64,000 nucleotides of DNA, from the NCBI RefSeq assembly GCF_032854445.1, contig NW_027018144.1:1-64000 (forward strand), read 5' to 3'. This document shows, piece by piece, positions 36,301-50,320 of the stretch (position 1 is its first letter; each line of letters starts with the position of its first letter). A model generated the notes under the pieces. The model did no database searches, was not told the origin of the DNA, and saw only the letters and a list, made by a program, of their open reading frames with translations. Source of the stretch: Liolophura sinensis. Its lineage: Eukaryota > Mollusca > Polyplacophora > Chitonida > Chitonidae. The position numbers and the translations under genes were made by a program.

Positions 36301-39300
36301 GTAAGAGCCGTTGCTGGGCACGTGATTATGACATAAATGATCATTCAATTGTCACTACAGCCAAAAGTATTGGTCGGAGAGCAACACGGTTTGCACCATT
36401 CGATTTCTCGTCACAAAATACGTCGGATTAGCCTCTTACCAGCAGCACTGGAACAGTTTTTCCACTTTTGCATTTTTGCCTGGTCTTTTTGTTAATTGAA
36501 ATCGGCTACACTGTACTCTGTACAATCGCGACTGGTCATTACTATATTCAACTTTTGACTATAAGTTATGTGCCCTTCGGTAGCCCAGAAGACGTCAAAT
36601 CTTTGGGCTAAGCCCATTTAACTCACCCAGCAATTGCCTTACTTCTAAGTGCAAGACAATCTCAATGTCTTTATTTACGTGTAGAAAAACCACACCATTT
36701 GTACGTGAAAACCACAAGGTACTTGATACAGTCTGCTGTAAAAAGTACAACTGAACACTGACCCACTTCAGTAAGGTGCCAAAAGATGAGGAATTGAGCC
36801 AGGCATCGGCAGCTGTTGAAAAATTGCAAATTTCCCTGGTTTCCATGGAGTAAGAGCCGTTGCTGGGCACGTGATTATGACATAAATGATCATTCAATTG
36901 TCACTACAGCCAAAAGTGTTGGTCGGAGAGCAACACGGTTTGCACCATTCGATTTCTCGTCACAAAATACGTCGGATTAGCCTCTTACCAGCAGCGCTGG
37001 AACAGTTTTTCCACTTTTGCATTTTTGCCTGGTCTTTTTGTTAATTGAAATCGGCTACACTGTACTCTGTACAATCGCTGGTCATTACTATATTCAACTT
37101 TTGACTATAAGTTATGTGCCCTTCGGTAGCCCAGAAGACGTCAAATCTTTGGGCCAAGCCCATTTAACTCACCCAGCAATTGCCTTACTTCTAAGTGCAA
37201 GACAATCTCAATGTCTTTATCTACGTGTAGAAAAACCACACCATTTGTACGTGAAAACCACAAGGTACTTGATACAGTCTGCTGTAAAAAGTACAACTGA
37301 ACACTGACCCACTTCAGTAAGGTGCCAAAAGATGAGGAATTGAGCCAGGCATCGGCAGCTGTTGAAAAATTGCAAATTTCCCTGGTTTCCATGGAGTAAG
37401 AGCCGTTGCTGGGCACGTGATTATGACATAAATGATCATTCAATTGTCACTACAGGCAAAAGTATTGGTCGAAGAGCAACGCGGTTTGCACCATTCGATT
37501 TGTCGTCACAAAATACGTCGGATTAGCCTCTTACAAGCAGCACTGGAACAGATTTTCCACTTTTGCATTTTGCCTGGTCTTTTTGTTAATTGAAATCGGC
37601 TACACTGCACTCTGTACAATCGCGACTGGTCATTACTATATTCAACTTTTGACTATAAGTTATGTGCCCTTCGGTAGCCCAGAAGACGTCAAATCTTTGG
37701 GCCAAGCCCATTTAACTCACCCAGCAATTGCCTTACTTCTAAGTGCAAGACAATCTCAATGTCTTTATCTACGTGTAGAAAAACCACACCATTTGTACGT
37801 GAAAACCACAAGGTACTTGATACAGTCTGCTGTAAAAAGTACAACTGAACACTGACCCACTTCAGTAAGGTGCCAAAAGATGAGGAATTGAGCCAGGCAT
37901 CGGCAGCTGTTGAAAAATTGCAAATTTCCCTGGTTTCCATGGAGTAAGAGCCGTTGCTGGGCACGTGATTATGACATAAATGATCATTCAATTGTCACTA
38001 CAGCCAAAAGTATTGGTCGGAGAGCAACGCGGTTTGCACCATTCGATTTCTCGTCACAAAATACGTCGGATTAGCCTCTTACCAGGAGCACTGGAACAGT
38101 TTTTCCACTTTTGCATTTTTGCCTGGTCTTTTTGTTAATTGAAATCGGCTACACTGTACTCTGTACAATCGCGACTGGTCATTACTATATTCAACTTTTG
38201 ACTATAAGTTATGTGCCCTTCGGTAGCCCAGAAGACGTCAAATCTTTGGGCTAAGCCCATTTAACTCACCCAGCAATTGCCTTACTTCTAAGTGCAAGAC
38301 AATCTCAATGTCTTTATCTACGTGTAGAAAAACCACACCATTTGTACGTGAAAAACACAAGGTACTTGATACAGTCTGCTGTAAAAAGTACAACTGACCA
38401 CAGACCCACATGAATAAGGTGCCAAAAGATGCGGAATTGAGCCAGGCATCGGCAGCTGTTGAAAAATTGGAAATTTCTCTGGTTTCCATGGAGTAAGAGC
38501 CGTTGCTGGGCACGTGATTATGACATAAATGATCATTCAATTGTCACTACAGGCAAAAGTATTGGTCGGAGAGCAACGCGGTTTGCACCATTCGATTTGT
38601 CGTCACAAAATACGTCGGATTAGCCTCTTACCAGCAGCACTGGAACAGTTTTTCCACTTTTGCATTTTTGCCTGGTCTTTTTGTTAATTGAAATCGGCTA
38701 CACTGCACTCTGTACAATCGCGACTGGTCATTACTATATTCAACTTTTGACTATAAGTTATGTGCCCTTCGGTAGCCCAGAAGACGTCAAATCTTTGGGC
38801 TAAGCCCATTTAACTCACCCAGCAATTGCCTTACTTCTAAGTGCAAGACAATCTCAATGTCTTTATCTACGTGTAGAAAAACCACACCATTTGTACGTGA
38901 AAACCACAAGGTACTTGATACAGTCTGCTGTAAAAAGTACAACTGAACACTGACCCACTTCAGTAAGGTGCCAAAAGATGAGGAATTGAGCCAGGCATCG
39001 GCAGCTGTTGAAAAATTGCAAATTTCCCTGTTTCCATGGAGTAAGAGCCGTTGCTGGGCACGTGATTATGACATAAATGATCATTCAATTGTCACTACAG
39101 GCAAAAGTATTGGTCGGAGAGCAACGCGGTTTGCACCATTCGATTTGTCGTCACAAAATACGTCGGATTAGCCTCTTACCAGCAGCACTGGAACAGTTTT
39201 TTCCACTTTTGCATTTTTTGCCTGGTCTTTTTGTTAATTGAAATCGGCTACACTGCACTCTGTACAATCGCGACTGGTCATTACTATATTCAACTTTTGA

Positions 39301-42300
39301 CTATAAGTTATGTGCCCTTCGGTAGCCCAGAAGACGTCAAATCTTTGGGCCAAGCCCATTTAACTCACCCAGCAATTGCCTTACTTCTAAGTGCAAGACA
39401 ATCTCAATGTCTTTATCTACGTGTAGAAAAACCACACCATTTGTACATAAAAAACAACAAGGTACTTGATACAGTCTGCTGTAAAAAGTACAACTGAACA
39501 CTGACCCACTTCAGTAAGGTGCCAAAAGATGAGGAATTGAGCCAGGCATCGGCAGCTGTTGAAAAATTGCAAATTTCCCTGGTTTCCATGGAGTAAGAGC
39601 CGTTGCTGGGCACGTGATTATGACATCAATGATCATTCAATTGTCACTACAGCCAAAAGTATTGGTCGGAGAGCAACGCGGTTTGCACCATTCGATTTGT
39701 CGTCACAAAATACGTCGGATTAGCCTCTTACCAGCAGCACTGGAACAGTTTTTTCCACTTTTGCATTTTTGCCTGGTCTTTTTGTTAATTGAAATCGGCT
39801 ACACTGTACTCTGTACAATCGCGACTGGTCATTACTATATTCAACTTTTGACTATAAGTTATGTGCCCTTCGGTAGCCCAGAAGACGTCAAATCTTTGGG
39901 CTAAGCCCATTTAACTCACCCAGCAATTGCCTACTTCTAAGTGCAAGACAATCTCAATGTCTTTATCTACGTGTAGAAAAACCACACCATTTGTACGTGA
40001 AAACCACAAGGTACTTGATACAGTCTGCTGTAAAAAGTACAACTGAACACTGACCCACTTCAGTAAGGTGCCAAAAGATGAGGAATTGAGCCAGGCATCG
40101 GCAGCTGTTGAAAAATTGCAAATTTCCCTGGTTTCCATGGAGTAAGAGCCGTTGCTGGGCACGTGATTATGACATAAATGATCATTCAATTGTCACTACA
40201 GCCAAAAGTATTGGTCGGAGAGCAACGCGGTTTGCACCATTCGATTTCTCGTCACAAAATACGTCGGATTAGCCTCTTACCAGCAGCACTGGAACAGATT
40301 TTCCACTATTGCATTTTTGCCTGGTCTTTTTGTTAATTGAAATCGGCTACACTGCACTCTGTACAATCGCGACTGGTCATTACTATATTCAACTTTTGAC
40401 TATAAGTTATGTGCCCTTCGGTAGCCCAGAAGACGTCAAATCTTTGGGCCAAGCCCATTTAACTCACCCAGCAATTGCCTTACTTCTAAGTGCAAGACAA
40501 TCTCAATGTCTTTATCTACGTGTAGAAAAACCACACCATTTGTACGTGAAAACCACAAGGTACTTGATACAGTCTGCTGTAAAAAGTACAACTGAACACT
40601 GACCCACTTCAGTAAGGTGCCAAAAGATGAGGAATTGAGCCAGGCATCGGCAGCTGTTGAAAAATTGCAAATTTCCCTGGTTTCCATGGAGTAAGAGCCG
40701 TTGCTGGGCACGTGATTATGACATAAATGATCATTCAATTGTCACTACAGCCAAAAGTATTGGTCGGAGAGCAACACGGTTTGCACCATTCGATTTGTCG
40801 ACACAAAATACGTCGGATTAGCCTCTTACCAGCAGCACTGGAACAGTTTTTCCACTTTTGCATTTTTGCCTGGTCTTTTTGTTAATTGAAATCGGCTACA
40901 CTGCACTCTGTACAATCGCGACTGGTCATTACTATATTCAACTTTTGACTATAAGTTATGTGCCCTTCGGTAGCCCAGAAGACGTCAAATCTTTGGGCTA
41001 AGCCCATTTAACTCACCCAGCAATTGCCTTACTTCTAAGTGCAAGACAATCTCAATGTCTTTATCTACGTGTAGAAAAACCACACCATTTGTACGTGAAA
41101 ACCACAAGGTACTTGATACAGTCTGCTGTAAAAAGTACAACTGAACACTGACCCACTTCAGTAAGGTGCCAAAAGATGAGGAATTGAGCCAGGCATCGGC
41201 AGCTGTTGAAAAATTGCAAATTTCCCTGGTTTCCATGGAGTAAGAGCCGTTGCTGGGCACGTGATTATGACATAAATGATCATTCAATTGTCACTACAGG
41301 CAAAAGTATTGGTCGGAGAGCAACGCGGTTTGCACCATTCGATTTGTCGTCACAAAATACGTCGGATTAGCCTCTTACCAGCAGCACTGGAACAGATTTT
41401 CCACTTTTGCATTTTTGCCTGGTCTTTTTGTTAATTGAAATCGGCTACACTGCACTCTGTACAATCGCGACTGGTCATTACTATATTCAACTTTTGACTA
41501 TAAGTTATGTGCCCTTCGGTAGCCCAGAAGACGTCAAATCTTTGGGCCAAGCCCATTTAACTCACCCAGCAATTGCCTTACTTCTAAGTGCAAGACAATC
41601 TCAATGTCTTTATCTACGTGTAGAAAAACCACACCATTTGTACGTGAAAAACACAAGGTACTTGATACAGTCTGCTGTAAAAAGTACAACTGAACACTGA
41701 CCCACTTCAGTAAGGTGCCAAAAGATGAGGAATTGAGCCAGGCATCGGCAGCTGTTGAAAAATTGCAAATTTCCCTGGTTTCCATGGAGTAAGAGCCGTT
41801 GCTGGGCACGTGATTATGACATAAATGATCATTCAATTGTCACTACAGGCAAAAGTATTGGTCGGAGAGCAACGCGGTTTGCACCATTCGATTTGTCGTC
41901 ACAAAATACGTCGGATTAGCCTCTTACCAGCAGCACTGGAACAGTTTTTCCACTTTTGCATTTTTGCCTGGTCTTTTTGTTAATTGAAATCGGCTACACT
42001 GCACTCTGTACAATCGCGACTGGTCATTACTATATTCAACTTTTGACTATAAGTTATGTGCCCTTCGGTAGCCCAGAAGACGTCAAATCTTTGGGCTAAG
42101 CCCATTTAACTCACCCAGCAATTGCCTTACTTCTAAGTGCAAGACAATCTCAATGTCTTTATCTACGTGTAGAAAAACCACACCATTTGTACGTGAAAAC
42201 CACAAGGTACTTGATACAGTCTGCTGTAAAAAGTACAACTGAACACTGACCCACTTCAGTAAGGTGCCAAAAGATGAGGAATTGAGCCAGGCATCGGCAG

Positions 42301-43180
42301 CTGTTGAAAAATTGCAAATTTCCCTGGTTTCCATGGAGTAAGAGCCGTTGCTGGGCACGTGATTATGACATAAATGATCATTCAATTGTCACTACAGGCA
42401 AAAGTATTGGTCGGAGAGCAACGCGGTTTGCACCATTCGATTTGTCGTCACAAAATACGTCGGATTAGCCTCTTACCAGCAGCACTGGAACAGTTTTTCC
42501 ACTTTTGCATTTTTGCCTGGTCTTTTTGTTAATTGAAATCGGCTACACTGTACTCTGTACAATCGCGACTGGTCATTACTATATTCAACTTTTGACTATA
42601 AGTTATGTGCCCTTCGGTAGCCCAGAAGACGTCAAATCTTTGGGCTAAGCCCATTTAACTCACCCAGCAATTGCCTTACTTCTAAGTGCAAGACAATCTC
42701 AATGTCTTTATCTACGTGTAGAAAAACCACACCATTTGTACGTGAAAAACACAAGGTACTTGATACAGTCTGCTGTAAAAAGTACAACTGACCACAGACC
42801 CACATGAATAAGGTGGCAAAAGATGCGGAATTGAGCCAGGCATCGGCAGCTGTTGAAAAATTGCAAATTTCCCTGGTTTCCATGGAGTAAGAGCCGTTGC
42901 TGGGCACGTGATTATGACATAAATGATCATTCAATTGTCACTACAGGCAAAAGTATTGGTCGGAGAGCAACGCGGTTTGCACCATTCGATTTGTCGTCAC
43001 AAAATACGTCGGATTAGCCTCTTACCAGCAGCACTGGAACAGTTTTTCCAGTTTTGCATTTTTGCCTGGTCTTTTTGTTAATTGAAATCGGCTACACTGC
43101 ACTCTGTACAATCGCGACTGGTCATTACTATATTCAACTTTTGACTATAAGTTATGTGCCCTTCGGTAGCCCAGAAGACG

Positions 43181-44278
43181 TCAAATCTTTGGGCTAAGCC
43201 CATTTAACTCACCCAGCAATTGCCTTACTTCTAAGTGCAAGACAATCTCAATGTCTTTATCTACGTGTAGAAAAACCACACCATTTGTACGTGAAAAACA
43301 CAAGGTACTTGATACAGTCTGCTGTAAAAAGTACAACTGACCACAGACCCACATGAAAAAGGTGCCAAAAGATGCGGAATTGAGCCAGGCATCGGCAGCT
43401 GTTGAAAAATTGCAAATTTCCCTGGTTTCCATGGAGTAAGAGCCGTTGCTGGGCACGTGATTATGACATAAATGATCATTCAATTGTCACTACAGGCAAA
43501 AGTATTGGTCGGAGAGCAACGCGGTTTGCACCATTCGATTTGTCGTCACAAAATACGTCGGATTAGCCTCTTACCAGCAGCACTGGAACAGTTTTTCCAC
43601 TTTTGCATTTTTACCTGGTCTTTTTGTTAATTGAAATCGGCTACACTGCACTCTGTACAATCGCGACTGGTCATTACTATATTCAACTTTTGACTATAAG
43701 TTATGTGCCCTTCGGTAGCCCAGAAGACGTCAAATCTTTGGGCCAAGCCCATTTAACTCACCCAGCAATTGCCTTACTTCTAAGTGCAAGACAATCTCAA
43801 TGTCTTTATCTACGTGTAGAAAAACCACACCATTTGTACGTGAAAAACACAAGGTACTTGATACAGTCTGCTGTAAAAAGTACAACTGAACACTGACCCA
43901 CTTCAGTAAGGTGCCAAAAGATGAGGAATTGAGCCAGGCATCGGCAGCTGTTGAAAAATTGCAAATTTCCCTGGTTTCCATGGAGTAAGAGCCGTTGCTG
44001 GGCACGTGATTATGACATAAATGATCATTCAATTGTCACTACAGGCAAAAGTATTGGTCGGAGAGCAACGCGGTTTGCACCATTCGATTTGTCGTCACAA
44101 AATACGTCGGATTAGCCTCTTACCAGCAGCACTGGAACAGTTTTTCCACTTTTGCATTTTTGCCTGGTCTTTTTGTTAATTGAAATCGGCTACACTGTAC
44201 TCTGTACAATCGCGACTGGTCATTACTATATTCAACTTTTGACTATAAGTTATGTGCCCTTCGGTAGCCCAGAAGACG
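43181..44278. repeat. Dimer higher-order repeat, copy 1 (M79-M80)
   Basis: A type A unit with the rare CATGAAAAAGG (A for T, at about 43352) followed by a B unit with C15 and A118. The same pair follows exactly 1098 bp later. Confidence 0.78.
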
Positions 44279-45385
44279 TCAAATCTTTGGGCTAAGCCCA
44301 TTTAACTCACCCAGCAATTGCCTTACTTCTAAGTGCAAGACAATCTCAATGTCTTTATCTACGTGTAGAAAAACCACACCATTTGTACGTGAAAAACACA
44401 AGGTACTTGATACAGTCTGCTGTAAAAAGTACAACTGACCACAGACCCACATGAAAAAGGTGCCAAAAGATGCGGAATTGAGCCAGGCATCGGCAGCTGT
44501 TGAAAAATTGCAAATTTCCCTGGTTTCCATGGAGTAAGAGCCGTTGCTGGGCACGTGATTATGACATAAATGATCATTCAATTGTCACTACAGGCAAAAG
44601 TATTGGTCGGAGAGCAACGCGGTTTGCACCATTCGATTTGTCGTCACAAAATACGTCGGATTAGCCTCTTACCAGCAGCACTGGAACAGTTTTTCCACTT
44701 TTGCATTTTTGCCTGGTCTTTTTGTTAATTGAAATCGGCTACACTGCACTCTGTACAATCGCGACTGGTCATTACTATATTCAACTTTTGACTATAAGTT
44801 ATGTGCCCTTCGGTAGCCCAGAAAACGTCAAATCTTTGGGCCAAGCCCATTTAACTCACCCAGCAATTGCCTTACTTCTAAGTGCAAGACAATCTCAATG
44901 TCTTTATCTACGTGTAGAAAAACCACACCATTTGTACGTGAAAAACACAAGGTACTTGATACAGTCTGCTGTAAAAAGTACAACTGAACAACTGAACACT
45001 GACCCACTTCAGTAGGTGCCAAAAAGATGAGGAATTGAGCCAGGCATCGGCAGCTGTTGAAAAATTGCAAATTTCCCTGGTTTCCATGGAGTAAGAGCCG
45101 TTGCTGGGCACGTGATTATGACATAAATGATCATTCAATTGTCACTACAGGCAAAAGTATTGGTCGGAGAGCAACGCGGTTTGCAACCATTCGATTTGTC
45201 GTCACAAAATACGTCGGATTAGCCTCTTACCAGCAGCACTGGAACAGATTTCCACTTTTGCATTTTTGCCTGGTCTTTTTGTTAATTGAAATCGGCTACA
45301 CTGCACTCTGTACAATCGCGACTAGGTCATTACTATATTCAACTTTTGACTATAAGTTATGTGCCCTTCGGTAGCCCAGAAGACG
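44279..45385. repeat. Dimer higher-order repeat, copy 2 (M81-M82)
   Basis: Type A with CATGAAAAAGG (about 44450) then B with C15 and A118, as in the preceding pair. M82 is the longest unit in the window (558 bp) because of an 8-bp tandem duplication and other small indels. Confidence 0.78.
44982..44997. repeat. 8-bp tandem duplication in M82
   Basis: AACTGAAC occurs twice in a row where all other units have it once. This accounts for most of the 558-bp length of M82. It lies at the left edge of the indel-rich stretch. Confidence 0.85.
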
Positions 45386-47027
45386 TCAAATCTTTGGGCC
45401 AAGCCATTTAACTCACCCAGCAATTGCCTTACTTCTAAGTGCAAGACAATCTCAATGTCTTTATCTACGTGTAGAAAAACCACACCATTTTGTACGTGAA
45501 AACCACAAGGTACTTGATACAGTCTGCTGAAAAAGTACAACTGAACACTGACCCACTTCAGTAAGGTGCCAAAAGATGAGGAATTGAGCCAGGCATCGAC
45601 AGCTGTTGAAAAATTGCAAATTTCCCTGGTTTCCATGGAGTAAGAGCCGTTGCTGGGCACGTGATTATGACATAAATGATCATTCAATTGTCACTACAGC
45701 CAAAAGTATTGGTCGGAGAGCAACACGGTTTGCACCATTCGATTTCTCGTCACAAATACGTCGGATTAGCCTCTTACCAGCAGCACTGGAACAGTTTTTC
45801 CACTTTTGCATTTTTGCCTGGTCTTTTTGTTAATTGAAATCGGCTACACTGTACTCTGTACAATCGCGACTGGTCATTACTATATTCAACTTTTGACTAT
45901 AAGTTATGTGCCCTTCGGTAGCCCAGAAGACGTCAAATCTTTGGGCCAAAGCCCATTTAACTCACCCAGCAATTGCCTTACTTCTAAGTGCAAGACAATC
46001 TCAATGTCTTTATCTACGTGTAGAAAAACCACACCATTTGTACGTGAAAACCACAAGGTACTTGATACAGTCTGCTGTAAAAAGTACAACTGAACACTGA
46101 CCCACTTCAGTAAGGTGCCAAAAGATGAGGAATTGAGCCAGGCATCGACAGCTGTTGAAAAATTGCAAATTTCCCTGGTTTCCATGGAGTAAGAGCCGTT
46201 GCTGGGCACGTGATTATGACATAAATGATCATTCAATTGTCACTACAGCCAAAAGTATTGGTCGGAGAGCAACACGGTTTGCACCATTCGATTCTCGTCA
46301 CAAAATACGTCGGATTAGCCTCTTACCAGCAGCACTGGAACAGTTTTTCCACTTTTGCATTTTTGCCTGGTCTTTTTGTTAATTGAAATCGCGCTACACT
46401 GTACTCTGTACAATCGCGACTGGTCATTACTATATTCAACTTTTGACTATAAGTTATGTGCCCTTCGGTAGCCCAGAAGACGTCAAATCTTTGGGCTAAG
46501 CCCATTAACTCACCCAGCAATTGCTTACTTCTAAGTGCAAGACAATCTCAATGTCTTTATCTACGTGTAGAAAAACCACACCATTTGTACGTGAAAAACA
46601 CAAGGTACTTGATACAGTCTGCTGTAAAAAGTACAACTGACCACAGACCCACATGAATAAGGTGCCAAAAGATGCGGAATTGAGCAGGCATCGGCAGCTG
46701 TTGAAAAATTGCAAATTTCCCTGGTTTCCATGGGAGTAAGAGCGTTGCTGGGCACGTGATTATGACATAAATGATCATTCAATTGTCACTACAGGCAAAA
46801 GTATTGGTCGGAGAGCAACGCGGTTTGCACCATTCGATTTGTCGTCACAAAATACGTCGGATTAGCCTCTTACCAGCAGCACTGGAACAGTTTTCCACTT
46901 TTGCATTTTTGCCTGGTCTTTTTGTTAATTGAAATCGGCTACACTGCACTCTGTACAATCGCGACTGGTCATTACTATATTCAACTTTTGACTATAAGTT
47001 ATGTGCCCTTCGGTAGCCCAGAAGACG

Positions 47028-48672
47028 TCAATCTTTGGGCTAAGCCCATTTAACTCACCCAGCAATTGCCTACTTCTAAGTGCAAGACAATCTCAATGTC
47101 CTTTATCTACGTGTAGAAAACCACACCATTTGTACGTGAAAACCACAAGGTACTTGATACAGTCTGCTGTAAAAAGTACAACTGAACACTGACCCACTTC
47201 AGTAAGGTGCCAAAAGATGAGGAATTGAGCCAGGCATCGGCAGCTGTTGAAAAATTGCAAATTTCCCTGGTTTCCATGGAGTAAGAGCCGTTGCTGGGCA
47301 CGTGATTATGACATAAATGATCATTCAATTGTCACTACAGGCAAAAGTATTGGTCGAGAGCAACGCGGTTTGCACCATTCGATTTGTCGTCACAAAATAC
47401 GTCGGATTAGCCTCTTACCAGCAGCACTGGAACAGATTTTCCACTTTTGCATTTTTGCCTGGTCTTTTTGTTAATTGAAATCGGCTACACTGTACTCTGT
47501 ACAATCGCGACTGGTCATTACTATATTCAACTTTTGACTATAAGTTATGTGCCCTTCGGTAGCCCAGAAGACGTCAAATCTTTGGGCCAAGCCCATTTAA
47601 CTCACCCAGCAATTGCCTACTTCTAAGTGCAAGACAATCTCAATGTCTTTATCTACGTGTAGAAAAACCACACCATTTGTACGTGAAAACCACAAGGTAC
47701 TTGATACAGTCTGCTGTAAAAAGTACAACTGAACACTGACCCACTTCAGTAAGGTGCCAAAAGATGAGGAATTGAGCCAGGCATCGACAGCTGTTGAAAA
47801 ATTGCAAATTTCCCTGGTTTCCATGGAGTAAGAGCCGTTGCTGGGCACGTGATTATGACATAAATGTTCATTCAATTGTCACTACAGCCAAAAGTATTGG
47901 TCGGAGAGCAACACGGTTTGCACCATTCGATTTCCTCGTCACAAAATACGTCGGATTAGCCTCTTACCAGCAGCACTGGAACAGTTTTTCCACTTTTGCA
48001 TTTTTGCCTGGTCTTTTTGTTAATTGAAATCGGCTACACTGTACTCTGTACAATCGCGACTGGTCATTACTATATTCAACTTTTGACTATAAGTTATGTG
48101 CCCTTCGGTAGCCCAGAAGACGTCAAATCTTTGGGCTAAGCCCATTTAACTCACCCAGCAATTGCCTTACTTCTAAGTGCAAGACAATCTCAATGTCCTT
48201 TATCTACGTGTAGAAAAACCACACCATTTGTACGTGAAAAACACAAGGTACTTGATACAGTCTGCTGTAAAAAGTACAACTGACCACAGACCCACATGAA
48301 TAAGGTGCCAAAAGATGCGGAATTGAGCCAGGCATCGGCAGCTGTTGAAAAATTGCAAATTTCCCTGGTTTCCATGGAGTAAGAGCCGTTGCTGGGCACG
48401 TGATTATGACATAAATGATCATTCAATTGTCACTACAGGCAAAAGTATTGGTCGGAGAGCAACGCGGTTTGCACCATTCGATTTGTCGTCACAAAATACG
48501 TCGGATTAGCCTCTTACCAGCAGCACTGGAACAGTTTTTCCACTTTTGCATTTTTTGCCTGGTCTTTTTGTTAATTGAAATCGGCTACACTGCACTCTGT
48601 ACAATCGCGACTGGTCATTACTATATTCACTTTTGACTATAAGTTATGTGCCCTTCGGTAGCCCAGAAGACG
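47028..48672. repeat. Trimer higher-order repeat B-B-A, copy 1 (M86-M88)
   Basis: Order: B (T15, R-I with CAGATTTT), B (C15, R-II), A (T15). The second unit has the regional CATCGACAG variant. Length is 1645 bp, with indels. The preceding M83-M85 has the same B-B-A order but a different first unit. Confidence 0.72.
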
Positions 48673-50320
48673 TCAAATCTTTGGGCTAAGCCATTTAACT
48701 CACCCAGCAATTGCCTTACTTCTAAGTGCAAGACAATCTCAATGTCTTTATCTACGTGTAGAAAAACCACACCATTTGTACGTGAAAAACACAAGGTACT
48801 TGATACAGTCTGCTGTAAAAAGTACAACTGAACACTGACCCACTTCAGTAAGGTGCCAAAAGATGAGGAATTGAGCCAGGCATCGGCAGCTGTTGAAAAA
48901 TTGCAAATTTCCCTGGTTTCCATGGAGTAAGAGCCGTTGCTGGGCACGTGATTATGACATAAATGATCATTCAATTGTCACTACAGGCAAAAGTATTGGT
49001 CGGAGAGCAACGCGGTTTGCACCATTCGATTTGTCGTCACAAAATACGTCGGATTAGCCCTCTTACCAGCAGCACTGGAACAGATTTTCCACTTTTGCAT
49101 TTTTGCCTGGTCTTTTTGTTAATTGAAATCGGCTACACTGCACTCTGTACAATCGCGACTGGTCATTACTATATTCAACTTTTGACTATAAGTTATGTTG
49201 CCCTTCGGTAGCCCAGAAGACGTCAAATCTTTGGGCAAGCCCATTTAACTCACCCAGCAATTGCCTTACTTCTAAGTGCAAGACAATCTCAATGTCTTTA
49301 TCTACGTGTAGAAAAACCACCACCATTTGTACGTGAAAACCACAAGGTACTTGATACAGTCTGCTGTAAAAAGTACAACTGAACACTGACCCACTTCAGT
49401 AAGGTGCCAAAAGATGAGGAATTGAGCCAGGCATCGGCAGCTGTTGAAAAATTGCAAATTTCCCTGGTTTCCATGGAGTAAGAGCCGTTGCTGGGCACGT
49501 GATTATGACATAAATGATCATTCAATTGTCACTACAGCCAAAAGTATTGGTCGGAGAGCAACACGGTTTGCACCATTCGATTTCTCGTCACAAAATACGT
49601 CGGATTAGCCTCTTACCAGCAGCACTGGAACAGTTTTTCCACTTTTGCATTTTTGCCTGGTCTTTTTGTTAATTGAAATCGGCTACACTGTACTCTGTAC
49701 AATCGCGACTGGTCATTACTATATTCAACTTTTGACTATAAGTTATGTGCCCTTCGGTAGCCCAGAAGACGTCAAATCTTTGGGCCAAGCCCATTTAACT
49801 CACCCAGCAATTGCCTTACTTCTAAGTGCAAGACAATCTCAATGTCTTTATCTACGTGTAGAAAAACCACACCATTTGTACGTGAAAAACACAAGGTACT
49901 TGATACAGTCTGCTGTAAAAAGTACAACTGACCACAGACCCACATGAATAAGGTGCCAAAAGATGCGGAATTGAGCCAGGCATCGGCAGCTGTTGAAAAA
50001 TTGCAAATTTCCCTGGTTTCCATGGAGTAAGAGCCGTTGCTGGGCACGTGATTATGACATAAATGATCATTCAATTGTCACTACAGCCAAAAGTATTGGT
50101 CGGAGAGCAACACGGTTTGCACCATTCGATTTCTCGTCACAAAATACGTCGGATTAGCCTCTTACCAGCAGCACTGGAACAGTTTTTCCACTTTTGCATT
50201 TTTGCCTGGTCTTTTTGTTAATTGAAATCGGCTACACTGCACTCTGTACAATCGCGACTGGTCATTACTATATTCAACTTTTGACTATAAGTTATGTGCC
50301 CTTCGGTAGCCCAGAAGACG
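48673..50320. repeat. Trimer higher-order repeat B-B-A, copy 2 (M89-M91)
   Basis: Same order: B with R-I/CAGATTTT, B with R-II, then A. Here the B at 49223 has the standard CATCGGCAG and the A at 49772 has C15 and an R-II-like right half, so it is a partly recombined copy. Confidence 0.68.

Larger units (their letters stand above)
30007..44827. repeat. Array domain 4: type B-dominated units M55-M81
   Basis: Types in order: B B A B B B A A B A B B B B B A B B B B B B B A A B A. It includes a trimer repeat at the left end, an eight-unit-spaced marker (CCACTATTGC at 35911 and 40301 regions), a run of seven B units (38787-42631) and the A-B dimer at the right end. M67 lacks three bases (CGCTGG for CGCGACTGG near 37077). 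There is nothing here but satellite. Confidence 0.88.
44828..49771. repeat. Array domain 5: second indel-rich stretch, units M82-M90
   Basis: Types in order: B B B A B B A B B. Unit lengths are 558, 547, 550, 545, 546, 549, 550, 550, 549, with repeated one-base indels as in domain 1 (for example GTCAATC at 47028, AATTGCCTACTT near 47070, TTAGCCCTC near 49058, ACCACCACC near 49318). Flanking units on both sides are clean at 549. Type order is trimeric and continuous with domain 6. There is nothing here but satellite. Confidence 0.9.

Noticed and set aside
44982-44997. 8-bp duplication as a transposon target-site duplication
   Set aside because: The two copies are directly adjacent with nothing inserted between them, so slippage is the simpler reading.
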